Assembly (NCBI GenBank): GCA_012034405.1
Contig: JAAVLZ010000019.1
Coordinates: 1 to 58,523 of the forward strand
Direction: 5' to 3'
Length of the DNA stretch: 58,523 bases
Origin: Oscillospiraceae bacterium HV4-5-C5C
GTDB lineage: Bacteria; Bacillota; Clostridia; Saccharofermentanales; Fastidiosipilaceae
Both the position numbers and the translations under genes were made by a program. Under the pieces are notes generated by a model. That model searched no databases and was not told where the DNA came from. It saw only the letters and a program-made list of their open reading frames with translations. Positions within the stretch are counted from its first letter, which is position 1. Every line of letters begins with the position of its first letter. This document shows, one piece after another, positions 1 to 8,515 of the stretch.

Positions 1-255
1 AACCTAAAACCGTAAAAGGGGCTTCGTACTTCAAAAAGTAATTCTGAAGAGGAGCCTCGCTTTGCTATACCAAATTTTGGCTATTTCACCTGCAGTTTAA
101 CACGTTTTTGTACCCGATTGGGCACTTTCACGCCACGATTTTTTGCAATCGGCTGAATTTCAGGGGCTTAGCTGTTCAAAAGGGGACTTACTTTTGCAAT
201 CTACACTTTGTCCGGATTCACAGTTTTTTGTGGTTGCAGGCAGCCGGTTTCCTGC
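1..255. other. Non-coding stretch before the first gene
   Basis: I see no convincing coding sequence here. Short open frames on both strands lack ribosome binding sites and recognisable domains. A weak inverted repeat (CTTCA/TGAAG) lies near position 27-48. The stretch leads into the promoter of the radical SAM gene. A terminator of an upstream gene may lie here, but I cannot point to a clear one. Confidence 0.4.
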
Positions 256-285
256 TTGCGAGCGTTGGTACCAATGTGATAAAAT
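256..285 (+). promoter_or_regulatory. Sigma-A promoter of the radical SAM operon
   Basis: A -35 TTGCGA (256-261) and -10 TAAAAT (280-285) are separated by 18 bases, with an extended -10 TGA just before the -10. Predicted transcription start is about 291-293, which falls inside the adjoining SOS-like repeat. Confidence 0.65.
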
Positions 286-298
286 AAAACAAATGTTC

Positions 299-312
299 GG
301 AACAAATGTTCC
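299..312. promoter_or_regulatory. LexA/DinR-type SOS box
   Basis: The palindrome GGAACAAATGTTCC contains GAAC-N4-GTTC, the core of the Gram-positive LexA (DinR) operator. An incomplete copy, AACAAATGTTCGG, starts at 288, giving an 11-base direct repeat with a 13-base period. The site overlaps the predicted transcription start of an operon of the uracil-DNA-glycosylase-linked radical SAM type, so repression by LexA with release on DNA damage is a natural inference. Binding itself is not shown by sequence. Confidence 0.6.
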
Positions 313-336
313 TGATGGCTGCTTAAGGAGACCGTT

Positions 337-1716
337 ATGGATGTGGTAGAAAAACTGGGCATACTGGCCGCGGCCGCAAAATATGATGTATCCTGTTCCT
401 CCAGCGGGAGCACCCGCGCGCGGCCGGCAGGCGGACTGGGACAGGCTTTTTCCGCAGGTATCTGTCACAGCTGGACGGCGGATGGCCGTTGTGTTTCCCT
501 GCTGAAAGTCCTGTTTACCAATCAATGTATCTATGACTGCGCCTATTGTCTTAACCGGCGCAGTAATGATATTCCGCGGGCCGCTTTTGAGCCGGAGGAG
601 CTGACTGCGCTGGTCATGGGGCTTTACCGGCGGAATTTCATTGAGGGTTTGTTTTTGTCTTCTGCAGTAGCGGTATCTCCGGACCGGACAATGGAACAGC
701 TCTGGCAGGTGCTGCGGCTGCTGCGGGAACGGGAGCGTTTTGGCGGTTACATCCATGTCAAGCTGATACCGGGCGCGGATCCGCGCTGGATTACAATAAT
801 CGGTCATCTGGCTGATCGCCTGAGCCTGAACGCGGAGCTGCCGACTGAGTCCGGCTTGAAACGACTGGCCCCGGCAAAAAGCCAGGCCATCACCCTGCCG
901 GCTATCCGCCAGATCGGCCGCCTGTCTCAGCAGCAGGATGACCGGGGAGAGCAGCGCTTTTTGCCGGCCGGCCAAAGCACCCAGCTTATAGTGGGTGCTA
1001 CGGCAGACAATGACCGGACCATCTTACTCCACAGTCAGTCCTTATACCGGGTGCCGCGGATGAAACGGGTTTACTATTCCGCCTATGTGCCACTGAATCA
1101 GGACCCGCGCCTGCCGGTCAGGGTTGAGGGCGGTCTGCGCCGGGAGCACCGTTTATACCAATGTGACTGGCTGCTGCGCTTTTACCGCTTCAGCGCGGAT
1201 GAACTGCTGCCAGCCCAATATCCGGATCTGCTGCCGGAGCTGGATCCCAAAACTGTCTGGGCTCTGCGGCACCCGGACTTTTTCCCGATTGAGGTCAACC
1301 GCGCGGATTACTGGCAGCTGCTGCGGGTTCCGGGTATAGGCCCAACCGGCGCTCAGCGCATTACCGCGGCCCGCCGTGGCGGCAGCCTCAGGGCGGAGGA
1401 TCTGCCCCGCCTGAAGATCGTCATGAAACGGGCACGCTATTTTATTACCTGCGGCGGCCGCTCCCCGCTGGATCGCTCTGAGCTGGCCGGGATGAATCGG
1501 CCAGACCGGCTGGCCCAGCGCCTGGCCGCGGAGGAGCCCTGCGTGATTGACCGGCAGCAGGACTTTTTCAGCCTGTACCCGGAGCTGCGGCAGCCGCAGT
1601 CTGGTCCTGGCGGTGTGGGGGCCGGTGAGCGGACGGCAAACCGGGGCGCGGCCCGGCTGCCTGATCCCAGACAGCGTCAACAGGAGGCGGAGCGTTTACG
1701 TGATTTATTTGCTTGA
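337..1716 (+). CDS. Putative DNA modification/repair radical SAM protein
   Basis: The 459-residue product carries the radical SAM cluster motif CIYDCAYC (Cys64, Cys68, Cys71), which binds a [4Fe-4S] cluster to cleave S-adenosylmethionine. Near residues 330-341 it has a helix-hairpin-helix motif (VPGIGPTGAQRI), typical of non-specific DNA binding. This layout matches the 'rSAM_link_UDG' family (TIGR03916), usually paired with a uracil-DNA-glycosylase-like partner; the substrate is unknown. The start has a good AAGGAG site at 324-329. It overlaps the next gene by 17 bases, so the two are co-translated, and an SOS-type operator precedes it. Family assignment is confident; a repair role is inferred. 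Confidence 0.85.
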   Translation: MDVVEKLGILAAAAKYDVSCSSSGSTRARPAGGLGQAFSAGICHSWTADGRCVSLLKVLFTNQCIYDCAYCLNRRSNDIPRAAFEPEELTALVMGLYRRNFIEGLFLSSAVAVSPDRTMEQLWQVLRLLRERERFGGYIHVKLIPGADPRWITIIGHLADRLSLNAELPTESGLKRLAPAKSQAITLPAIRQIGRLSQQQDDRGEQRFLPAGQSTQLIVGATADNDRTILLHSQSLYRVPRMKRVYYSAYVPLNQDPRLPVRVEGGLRREHRLYQCDWLLRFYRFSADELLPAQYPDLLPELDPKTVWALRHPDFFPIEVNRADYWQLLRVPGIGPTGAQRITAARRGGSLRAEDLPRLKIVMKRARYFITCGGRSPLDRSELAGMNRPDRLAQRLAAEEPCVIDRQQDFFSLYPELRQPQSGPGGVGAGERTANRGAARLPDPRQRQQEAERLRDLFA

Positions 1717-2443
1717 ACAGGGGGGCCTGGAGGGATTGGCTGGGCTTTGGCCTGAGTTGACTGAAGCGGATCAGGTCTACCAGACCAGGCACTGGCAGCC
1801 CCGGCTGGACGCAGTAGCTGTCAGGCAGGCTGTCTTTCGCCCGGAAACCGCCGCGGCGGTGCTGGCGCGCTGGCAGCGCGTTTTGCGGGCGGAAGGACTG
1901 CACCGGCTGGCCTTAGCCGCGGCCAGTGAAGATGCGGAAGTATACAATTATCTGGCTGTATTTTTACGGGCCTGCCGCCGGGACGGAGCAGCTTTGTTTA
2001 ATTATATGCAAAGGCAGGAAGTATACCCGCTGCGCTGCCTGGAGCGGGAGGTTCAGCGGGAAGTCCATCGCTTTTTGGGACTCCTGCGTTTCAGCTGCAG
2101 CAAGGAAGGCATATACTACGCGCCGTATGAACCGGAACATGATATCAGCCGGTTTATCGCGCCGCATTTTGCTCAGCGGATGGGTGAGGAGCGCTTTATT
2201 ATCCATGACCTGAGACGTGAAAAGGCGGTGCTGTATGAATGCGGCCAGCTGCGTCTGCAGCCGCTGCCCCGCGCCTTCAGTGATTTCTGGAAGGCTGAGG
2301 ACGCTTCCTTTGTGCGAGCCTGGCAGCGTTACTACCAGCAGGCAGCGGTTGAGGGGCGGCTTAATCCGCAGCTGAGACGGCAGAATATGCCCAAAAAGTA
2401 CTGGGCATATCTGAGTGAGCTGTGGGGTCCTATGACGGACTGA
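1700..2443 (+). CDS. DNA metabolism protein paired with the radical SAM protein (TIGR03915/DUF4130-like)
   Basis: The open frame runs from 1547, but a GTG at 1700 preceded by AGGAGG (1682-1687) gives a 247-residue protein with the expected N-terminus (VIYLLEQGG). The sequence resembles the family encoded next to the radical SAM protein of the same system; in other genomes this domain is found alone or fused to a uracil-DNA-glycosylase domain. Conserved-looking features include a C-terminal PKKYWAYLSEL segment typical of the family. No glycosylase domain is fused here. It overlaps the upstream gene by 17 bases, so the two form an operon. Biochemical activity is unknown. Confidence 0.75.
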   Translation: MIYLLEQGGLEGLAGLWPELTEADQVYQTRHWQPRLDAVAVRQAVFRPETAAAVLARWQRVLRAEGLHRLALAAASEDAEVYNYLAVFLRACRRDGAALFNYMQRQEVYPLRCLEREVQREVHRFLGLLRFSCSKEGIYYAPYEPEHDISRFIAPHFAQRMGEERFIIHDLRREKAVLYECGQLRLQPLPRAFSDFWKAEDASFVRAWQRYYQQAAVEGRLNPQLRRQNMPKKYWAYLSELWGPMTD

Positions 2444-2495
2444 ACCCTTCCGGCTGACCTTACCGGTGCACTGTGTTTGACGCCGCTCCCGGTCC

Positions 2496-4085
2496 TTATG
2501 TATCTGAATCCGGCTCAGCCGTAGCTGAGGGGAGGACCAGCGTCACCCGGGTGCCAAAGCCCAGCCGGCTGACTACCTCAAAGTAACCGCCGTGGCGGCG
2601 GGCTATCCATTGGGCTATGGCTAAACCCAGCCCGGAGCCGCCGGTTTTCCGGGCCCGGGATTCATCTGAACGGTAAAATCGGTCAAAGATATGTGGTACA
2701 TCCTCCGGCGCCATACCAATACCGTTATCCTGAACCTGCAGCAGCACCCGGTCGCCGCTGCGGCGGCAGCTCAGACTGATGACAGATCCGGCCGGAGAGT
2801 ATTTGACGCTGTTATCCATCAAAATTCGCAGGGCCTGCTTGATCAGGACGCGGTCGGCCTGCAGCAAAGCCTGGTCCGAACCGCGCTTTTCATAACGATG
2901 CTGCTGATCAATCAATCGGGCTTCATACAGCAGCTCGTCCAGCAACTCGCTGGCGTCAAAACCGGTCAGATTGAGCTTAAGACTGTTATTTTCTCCCCGG
3001 GCAAGAAACAGCAGCTGGTCAATCAGCTTTTTCATGCTTTGCGTTTCGGCGGCGATGGCCTGGATTGACTCATCCAGTACGGCCGGATCCTGTCTGCCCC
3101 AGCGCTGCAACAGCGCGACGTAGCCCTGAATAACGGCCAGCGGGGTACGCAACTCATGAGACGCGTCAGAAACAAAACGGACCTGGGAATCATACCCTTG
3201 ACGGATGCGCTCCAGCATACAGTTGATCGCCTGGGCCAGGGCCTGCAGCTCGTTCTGGCTGCTGCTGACTTCAAGCCGGCGGTCCAGCTGCTCTACCCCG
3301 ATTGTACTGAGCGCCCCGGTCAGCTTTTCCAGTTCGGCTTCAGATAAACCCAGGGGGTCCTGACTGGCCGCCTGAAGTGTATTGGCGGCGGCCGCCAGCT
3401 CATTCAGCGGCCTCAGTGCCCGCCGGACGGCGCGGCGGCTGCGGCCTAAGCCTGCCGCTACATAAATCAGCTGCAACAATCCTAATGCTGGCAGCAGGCC
3501 ATATAACAGACGGACGGCCGGAGCCAGGCTGGCGCTTGACCGCAGCATATCGGTACCTGATTTCAGTTTGACCTCATAATGCAAGGAGAGCAGGAGCTGG
3601 CTTAAAGGTGTCTGACCGCTGCGGGACCGGCTGAGGCTGAAACGGCGGCCGCCGCTGACCCAGGCGGACAGCGGCAACCAGTCGGCAGGCTGGGTCTGCT
3701 CTGACCAGAACCATGAGGTTGCCAGGGTTTCAGCTGAGCCGCGGCCACCAAACGCCGGACTGCTCTCGCCAGCGTCTGACGAGGCGGCAGAAACAGCGGG
3801 TTCTGCGCTCAGCTGTACGCCAGACGCGGCTGCGGCCCGCCCGTCAGCCAGGAGCTCAGCCACACTGTAGCTTTTCAGCAGGTCTTTTGTCCGGGTCTCT
3901 ATCTGCCAGACGGCCACGCCGCCTGTTATGATCGTCAGCAGAATGTCAAAGAAAATAAAAGCCAGCAACAAGCTGCCGGCCTGACGCAGACTGAAACGCA
4001 GTACCAGTGAGGAGCGGATTTTTTCTCCGCGACCCTGGGCCTTTTCCCGGGCGGCTTCAGTTTTGGACATAACTGGTGCTGCCAT
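2496..4085 (-). CDS. Two-component sensor histidine kinase
   Basis: A 529-residue membrane kinase. A first membrane segment lies near residues 35-60 and a second near 195-215, with a Ser/Ala-rich extracytoplasmic region between them. A HAMP-like linker follows. The HisKA domain has the H box SHELRTP (phospho-His near 311). The ATPase domain has an N box (DNSVKYS), a G1 box (DNGIGM) and GSGLGLAI. It starts inside the end of the response regulator gene (29-base overlap) with a GGTGAAGGA binding site, so it is translationally coupled to its cognate regulator. The extracellular domain gives no clue to the signal. Confidence 0.9.
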   Translation of the reverse strand: MAAPVMSKTEAAREKAQGRGEKIRSSLVLRFSLRQAGSLLLAFIFFDILLTIITGGVAVWQIETRTKDLLKSYSVAELLADGRAAAASGVQLSAEPAVSAASSDAGESSPAFGGRGSAETLATSWFWSEQTQPADWLPLSAWVSGGRRFSLSRSRSGQTPLSQLLLSLHYEVKLKSGTDMLRSSASLAPAVRLLYGLLPALGLLQLIYVAAGLGRSRRAVRRALRPLNELAAAANTLQAASQDPLGLSEAELEKLTGALSTIGVEQLDRRLEVSSSQNELQALAQAINCMLERIRQGYDSQVRFVSDASHELRTPLAVIQGYVALLQRWGRQDPAVLDESIQAIAAETQSMKKLIDQLLFLARGENNSLKLNLTGFDASELLDELLYEARLIDQQHRYEKRGSDQALLQADRVLIKQALRILMDNSVKYSPAGSVISLSCRRSGDRVLLQVQDNGIGMAPEDVPHIFDRFYRSDESRARKTGGSGLGLAIAQWIARRHGGYFEVVSRLGFGTRVTLVLPSATAEPDSDT

Positions 4086-4824
4086 CCGGATCCTTCACCT
4101 GATACCCGATTCCACGGACGGTGCGGATCAGCTTGAGACCGCTGGGCTCTTCAATTTTGGCCCGCAAATAACGGATATAGACATCTACAGTATTGGTTTC
4201 GCCGTAAAAGTCATAGCCCCAGACACTTTCCAGGAGCTGCTCGCGGCTCATGACCCGGTTCTTATTTTCCAGAAGGCACTGTAACAGGTCAAATTCCCGG
4301 CGGGTCAGGTCTATGGTTTGTTGATTCAAGCTGCATTCGTGGCTGAGGGGATCGAGTTTCAGAGGGCCGGCGGTCAGGGTGGCTGCCAGGGCCGGCGCCG
4401 GGCTTGCTTGCTGCTGCCGCCGCACCCGCAGGATGGCGCGGATGCGGGCCAGGAGTTCTTCAATAGCAAATGGCTTGGTGATGTAGTCATTGGCGCCGGA
4501 ATCCAGGCCGCTGACCTTGTCCATAGTCTCATCCCGGGCGGTCAGCAATATGACCGGTACATCTGACTGGGCCCGCAACCGACGCAGCAGCTCCAGGCCA
4601 TTCAGGCCCGGCAGCATGATGTCCAGCAGAATAAGATCAAAGGGACCGTCCAGCGCCTGCACCAGACCATCCCTTCCATCTATTGCTTTACTGACAGTGT
4701 AACCCTCATAGCTCAGTTCCAATTCAATCAAGCGGGCCAGAGCTTCCTCATCCTCAACGATCAGAATGCGTGTCGGAGGGGTCGGCGCTTGATTCTGACC
4801 GGGTATTGCTGTCTGCTGCGGCAT
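4057..4824 (-). CDS. OmpR/PhoB-family response regulator
   Basis: The 255-residue protein has an N-terminal receiver domain with the acidic pocket (VEDEE, residues 23-27) and phospho-acceptor Asp68 in LLDIMLPG. A C-terminal winged-helix DNA-binding domain follows (SREQLLESVWGYDF, then the VDVYIRYLRAKIE segment). An AGGAGAGG site precedes the ATG. Its first 71 bases overlap the end of the DUF4342 gene in another frame, and its end overlaps the kinase gene, so DUF4342, regulator and kinase form one tightly packed operon. It is a transcription factor phosphorylated by the downstream kinase; target genes are unknown. Confidence 0.92.
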   Translation of the reverse strand: MPQQTAIPGQNQAPTPPTRILIVEDEEALARLIELELSYEGYTVSKAIDGRDGLVQALDGPFDLILLDIMLPGLNGLELLRRLRAQSDVPVILLTARDETMDKVSGLDSGANDYITKPFAIEELLARIRAILRVRRQQQASPAPALAATLTAGPLKLDPLSHECSLNQQTIDLTRREFDLLQCLLENKNRVMSREQLLESVWGYDFYGETNTVDVYIRYLRAKIEEPSGLKLIRTVRGIGYQVKDPDGSTSYVQN

Positions 4825-5434
4825 AGCTTGCCTCTCCTTTATCCTTTTTCAGGTCCTGAACAAATTGACCGGCGGCCTGTTTGACGTTTTCCGCGGCCTT
4901 CTGGCTGGCCTGGGCGGCCTTGTCCATGGCTTCATTAACCCCGGGCCGGCCAAAGTCCGGACCGTAAAAGTGAAAGCGAAAGCCAAAGAGCAGACCAATA
5001 ATGATCAGAGGCAAGGTCAGCCAGAAAGCAAAGATCAACAGCAATACCAGTACCGTGACCGGCAGCTTCAATACATCCTCACCATTTCGGCTTACAACCA
5101 GGGAGTTGATATTCCCGCGGTGGATAAGCGCCCCCAGACCTTTGAAAAAGCGGCTGACCCACTCTCCAAAGTCCGGTCCCCGGTCCTGATAGTCTTCCCC
5201 TTTATGCCTGGTCCCGCTGTCTGCGGCGTCTGCTTCAGATCCGGCCTGAGTGCCATCACTTTTGAAGCTATCTGCCTGCGATGTGCCGGCCGGCGGTTTC
5301 AGTTTCCCCCGACGCTCCAGCAGAATCACTGCATCCAGCATATCACCATTTGTCTCAGTTAGCACCTGCCGCGCTTCTTCATAAGACACGCCGGTTTTTT
5401 GTACCAGTTTTTCTACCTGTTCCAGGTCAATCAT
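4754..5434 (-). CDS. DUF4342 protein with UBA-like N-terminus
   Basis: A 226-residue protein. Residues 1-45 resemble a UBA/TS-N helical bundle (VEKLVQKTGVSYEEARQVLTE). An acidic linker, a DUF4342 core (GNINSLVVSRNGEDVLKLPV) and a hydrophobic segment near residues 118-150 follow. The C-terminal tail is Ala/Lys-rich and probably helical. An AGGAGG site precedes the ATG. The last 71 bases overlap the response regulator gene, an unusually long overlap that implies linked expression. The family has no assigned function; the context suggests an accessory role in envelope signalling, which is inference. Confidence 0.75.
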   Translation of the reverse strand: MIDLEQVEKLVQKTGVSYEEARQVLTETNGDMLDAVILLERRGKLKPPAGTSQADSFKSDGTQAGSEADAADSGTRHKGEDYQDRGPDFGEWVSRFFKGLGALIHRGNINSLVVSRNGEDVLKLPVTVLVLLLIFAFWLTLPLIIIGLLFGFRFHFYGPDFGRPGVNEAMDKAAQASQKAAENVKQAAGQFVQDLKKDKGEASYAAADSNTRSESSADPSDTHSDR

Positions 5435-5587
5435 ACTACGTTCCTCCTGCGGTTGATATGCTTAGTCTAAGCAGCCAATCTGAGAGAAGGCTTGGATGAA
5501 GATTGGAATATGATTAGAAACAGCCGGTTCCGGAATAACTGCCGGCGGCTGCGGCATCGGCTGCCTTACCGCAGCCGGGCGGGGAAC

Positions 5588-6634
5588 TCAGGCGGCAAAA
5601 AACAGGGTATTGTCATAGGTTGCCCGGTGATCCAGGGATTGGAACCAGCTGCTGTTGTTATAGGCTGCGGTGGTGCAGAAGTAGTAGACATCACGGCCCA
5701 GAATGGTTTTACCGTTCAGAGCGTCTAAGGCAGCCTGGCGCTGACTGGCCGTAGGTGAGGCAGTTTGCCAGGCCCCGCTGCTGTAGACATCATATTGGCC
5801 TGCAGCGGTGAGCACCGCGTAAAGGGAGCTATATGAGCCTGATAACGCGCGGTTCACGATTGTCTGGGCCAGCATCAGGCAGCCGTCATAGCCCCAGGAG
5901 GCGCCGGCTTCAGCGGCGACGATACCAAGATATAAGTTAAGTGTGCTGTCATCCACAGTGAGGATCCGCCCGTCATTACCGCTGCTGCCGGAGACGGCAA
6001 CGCTGGAACTGCCGGCAGTCTGCTCGGCGTTGTTCTGGCTGGCTGCTTCCGCTTCAGCCTGCTGGTACTGACTGTAGCGATCTGCTTCCTGTTCAATCAA
6101 GTCGGCTGTCTCAGCCTCAGTCAGTGATTGAGGTGGGACGGTCAGAATTTCCTCAGCATAGATTTCATCCTCGCGGCACAGGCCGTTAAAGGCTGCCAGG
6201 ACCCGGTAATCCAGATTATATTGCCGGGCGATCCCGGACCAGGAATCACCGCTTTGTACGGTATATTCCACAACCCGGTCACTCAGCTGATCCCAGGGAT
6301 TCAGGTTATCGCTGCGATAAGCCTTGTGATTCAAAGCCAGTTGGGCCTGCTGCTTCAGCTCTGCCAGCGACAACGCCGCAGTAGCGGTATCAGCGGCGGC
6401 AGATTGACTGCTGCGGTTCAGGCTTGATGCTTCGGTTACCAGATCAGCAGGCTGAGCGCTGCTCAGACCGTCTGAAACCATCACATTCCGGTTCAGTGAG
6501 CTCTTGGCGGCTACCGGACGGGAAACCAGCAGTGCCGGTATCAACAGGGCCAGCGCCAGACTGGACCGGCCCCATAGCATCTTTTTTACCGCGGACGGCG
6601 TTTTATGTATAGCAGGTTGTTCAGATTGCATCAT
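5588..6634 (-). CDS. LysM-domain cell wall hydrolase (SleB/CwlJ-like)
   Basis: The longest open frame begins further upstream, but the ATG-ATG pair at 6634/6631 has a GGAAA site just upstream, giving 348 residues. The N-terminus has a basic stretch followed by a hydrophobic signal or anchor segment. A LysM peptidoglycan-binding module (YTVQSGDSWSGIARQYNLD) lies mid-protein. The C-terminal third resembles the SleB/Hydrolase_2 catalytic fold, with a Glu in VAAEAGASWGYDG and the segment QTIVNRALSG. Its role is probably remodelling or spore-cortex-type hydrolysis of peptidoglycan outside the membrane. Whether the organism sporulates cannot be told from this. Confidence 0.8.
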   Translation of the reverse strand: MMQSEQPAIHKTPSAVKKMLWGRSSLALALLIPALLVSRPVAAKSSLNRNVMVSDGLSSAQPADLVTEASSLNRSSQSAAADTATAALSLAELKQQAQLALNHKAYRSDNLNPWDQLSDRVVEYTVQSGDSWSGIARQYNLDYRVLAAFNGLCREDEIYAEEILTVPPQSLTEAETADLIEQEADRYSQYQQAEAEAASQNNAEQTAGSSSVAVSGSSGNDGRILTVDDSTLNLYLGIVAAEAGASWGYDGCLMLAQTIVNRALSGSYSSLYAVLTAAGQYDVYSSGAWQTASPTASQRQAALDALNGKTILGRDVYYFCTTAAYNNSSWFQSLDHRATYDNTLFFAA

Positions 6635-7081
6635 TTTTCCTTTCAGGAGCATGCAGATATTGATATGGGCCGGCCGTAGTCGCACGGTTAAGGTGCACTG
6701 AGATCAGTCAGCCAGAGGGGGATAATAAAATAACACAGACAGGGATCAGCCCGATTTCAGCTGCCTTGCAACTGTCCTGTAATATATCTCTAGCCTGTTC
6801 AGTGGCTGTATCATCTGCAGGCCGGGGGTTCCTGTCCTGGTCGCCTGCGCTGAACGCAGGTCTCAGATCTCCTGACTGGGGAACAGGTGGCGTGATCCAA
6901 CAGTCAGAACGGGTTAAAACGAGCTTATTTTAGCCTTGCGTGGGGCTTGAGGCAAGTTAAGGGTATTTAAAGCAGGTAAATTCGCTCTGACGAGCTGGTA
7001 AAATGTACCGGAAGTCAGACTCTGGAATTGGTCATTTTGTGCGGACCTTTTTCCAAATTTTAGTAGAAATGAATTAAAATG

Positions 7082-7099
7082 TGTTACAATTGTGTAACA
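7082..7099. promoter_or_regulatory. Palindromic operator overlapping an extended -10
   Basis: TGTTACA and TGTAACA arms of 7 bp flank ATTG. The left arm and spacer also read TGTTACAAT, an extended -10 (TG-T-TACAAT) for rightward transcription. A dimeric repressor bound here would block the promoter. The regulator is unknown. Confidence 0.4.
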
Positions 7100-7153
7100 A
7101 AGTTGGCGGATTGCCAGAAAAACGGCCGCCATGGCCGGTTGCCAGCTAACACT

Positions 7154-7162
7154 TGATATAAT
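7154..7162 (+). promoter_or_regulatory. Extended -10 promoter element before the membrane protein
   Basis: TGATATAAT is a perfect extended -10 (TG-A-TATAAT). No good -35 is present at 16-18 bases, which extended -10 promoters tolerate. It would start transcription near 7169, about 105 bases before the ATG at 7274. Confidence 0.5.
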
Positions 7163-7273
7163 GGACAAAAATTCAGGAAAATAATGCCGATAAGGTAGCG
7201 TGATGAATAAAATTGTTGCTTGAGGGCTACCTGACTGCCTGGCGTAGCCAGCTGACCGGAGGAGGGAACGCGT

Positions 7274-7780
7274 ATGAACCAAACAATATGGCAGGCTGCT
7301 ACCAGCCGGCTGCAATTGCTGAGCCGGACTTATCCGCGGCGTACCGGCAGTTGCTGGGCAGTTCTGAGCCTGTTTGTCCTTTTAAGCATGACTGACCTGT
7401 TCAGCCGCGGCCGCTTTACCATTCTGCACTGGAGCTGGCGTCAGCCCCTGGCACTGCCCTTATTGCTGCTGGCTTTTATTTTAGTGTTCAGCGGCCGCTG
7501 CGGCGCCGGTGTATCCATTCCGGCAGGTTGGATACTGGGCACTCTGGCCGGACAGCTGGCCGGGCCGCGCTTGGCCGAACCGCTGGGGCGGGCCCTGGGG
7601 GCGGCCGGGACGCTCAGCCTGACGGAAGACCGGCTGACCGCGTTCTGGCTGGCCGGGAACCCGCCGCTGGGCGCGCTGGTCTGGGGACTGGTTTTGTATG
7701 CCAGTGTGATATTTGGCTGGAGTCTGGGACAAGAACGGCCGGCCGCGGCTGCGGTCAGGCCGGACCGGCGTCCGGCCTGA
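7274..7780 (+). CDS. Small multi-spanning membrane protein, unknown function
   Basis: I do not recognise this 168-residue protein. It has about four hydrophobic segments: residues 26-43, 56-75, near 82-100, and 136-155. The N-terminus is basic, and the tail is Arg/Ala/Pro-rich and probably cytoplasmic. A GGAGGAGGG site lies nine bases before the ATG, and GC-rich coding bias supports a real gene. It stands alone between divergent and convergent neighbours, behind the palindromic operator at 7082. No catalytic motif is visible. Confidence 0.6.
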   Translation: MNQTIWQAATSRLQLLSRTYPRRTGSCWAVLSLFVLLSMTDLFSRGRFTILHWSWRQPLALPLLLLAFILVFSGRCGAGVSIPAGWILGTLAGQLAGPRLAEPLGRALGAAGTLSLTEDRLTAFWLAGNPPLGALVWGLVLYASVIFGWSLGQERPAAAAVRPDRRPA

Positions 7781-7822
7781 AGCCTGATCTGGGCGCCGGC
7801 CCCGTAAACCGGCGCCCCGGGT

Positions 7823-8515
7823 TCAATGACCTGATTTAAGACCTTTGCGGTAGCGCGCCATCATGTCCGCAAAAATTTCCGCATTGGTAGGTGGCGTATA
7901 GGTTATGGCATTTGCACCGGCAGCTACGGTCTGCTTTATGCTCTCTTCTGTCGGACCGCCGGTAGCAATGATCGGAAAATCCGCGCCCAGCTCAGCCCGG
8001 ATCTGTCTGACCAGCACCGGTGTGGCGGCTGCCGCAGATACATTGATGATCTTGGCGCCGGCTGAAACCTTACGTTTGTAATCATCCAGACTTGAGCCGA
8101 CGGTCGCGATAATCGGGATATCTATCGCCTCAGCCATGGCGGCAATATCCTCCGGAGACGTGGGGGAATTGACGACCGCTGCATAAGCACCCAGCAGCTC
8201 AGCGTTAAATGCGATATCTATAGAGCGCTTGCCGCTGGTGGTACCGCCGCCGACTCCGGCAAAGACCGGTACGGTAGAGATATCAATGATGGTCCGGGCG
8301 ATGACCAGCTCCGGCGTAAAGGGATATACGGCCAGCACCGCATCCGCGTTATGGTTGCGGATGATCGCCACATCAGTTGAAAACAGAATGGATTTAATCC
8401 GCTTGCCTTTAATTTTGATGCCGCTGCAGGCATAGATTGCCTCCGGTACTTCAATAATCTTGGCCCGTAAATGAGATTCTACTGAGGGGATGCTCTTGGC
8501 GGCTTTATCACACAT
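7823..8515 (-). CDS. TIM-barrel protein of unassigned activity
   Basis: The 230-residue product looks like a phosphate-binding TIM barrel. It has repeated beta-strand/Gly-rich turns (FAGVGGGTTSGKRS, PIIATVGSS, PIIATGGPTEESI) in the positions of phosphate-gripping loops. Similar proteins are annotated only as 'hydrolase' in Clostridia, and I cannot name a substrate. An AGGAGG site precedes the ATG. The start overlaps the end of the AraC-family gene by 8 bases, so the two are one operon. Proximity to the sugar-catabolic block suggests a role with a phosphorylated carbohydrate, but this is inference. Confidence 0.6.
   Translation of the reverse strand: MCDKAAKSIPSVESHLRAKIIEVPEAIYACSGIKIKGKRIKSILFSTDVAIIRNHNADAVLAVYPFTPELVIARTIIDISTVPVFAGVGGGTTSGKRSIDIAFNAELLGAYAAVVNSPTSPEDIAAMAEAIDIPIIATVGSSLDDYKRKVSAGAKIINVSAAAATPVLVRQIRAELGADFPIIATGGPTEESIKQTVAAGANAITYTPPTNAEIFADMMARYRKGLKSGH

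Larger units (their letters stand above)
6635..7273. other. Divergent intergenic region of about 640 bases
   Basis: This lies between the minus-strand wall hydrolase and a plus-strand membrane protein. It holds a palindrome overlapping an extended -10 (7082-7099), a second extended -10 (7154-7162) and AT-rich sequence. A 133-codon minus-strand frame here has no binding site or domain and is not called. No RNA family is recognised. Confidence 0.5.

Noticed and set aside
160-975. 271-codon minus-strand frame
   Set aside because: Antisense to the radical SAM gene and its promoter; no recognisable motif or start signal.
1547-1699. N-terminal extension of the second DNA-metabolism gene
   Set aside because: The open frame extends upstream, but translation there lacks a start signal and family similarity; AGGAGG and GTG 1700 fit better.
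6914-7315. 133-codon minus-strand frame in the intergenic region
   Set aside because: Runs across the promoter elements of the membrane protein; no Shine-Dalgarno and no domain.
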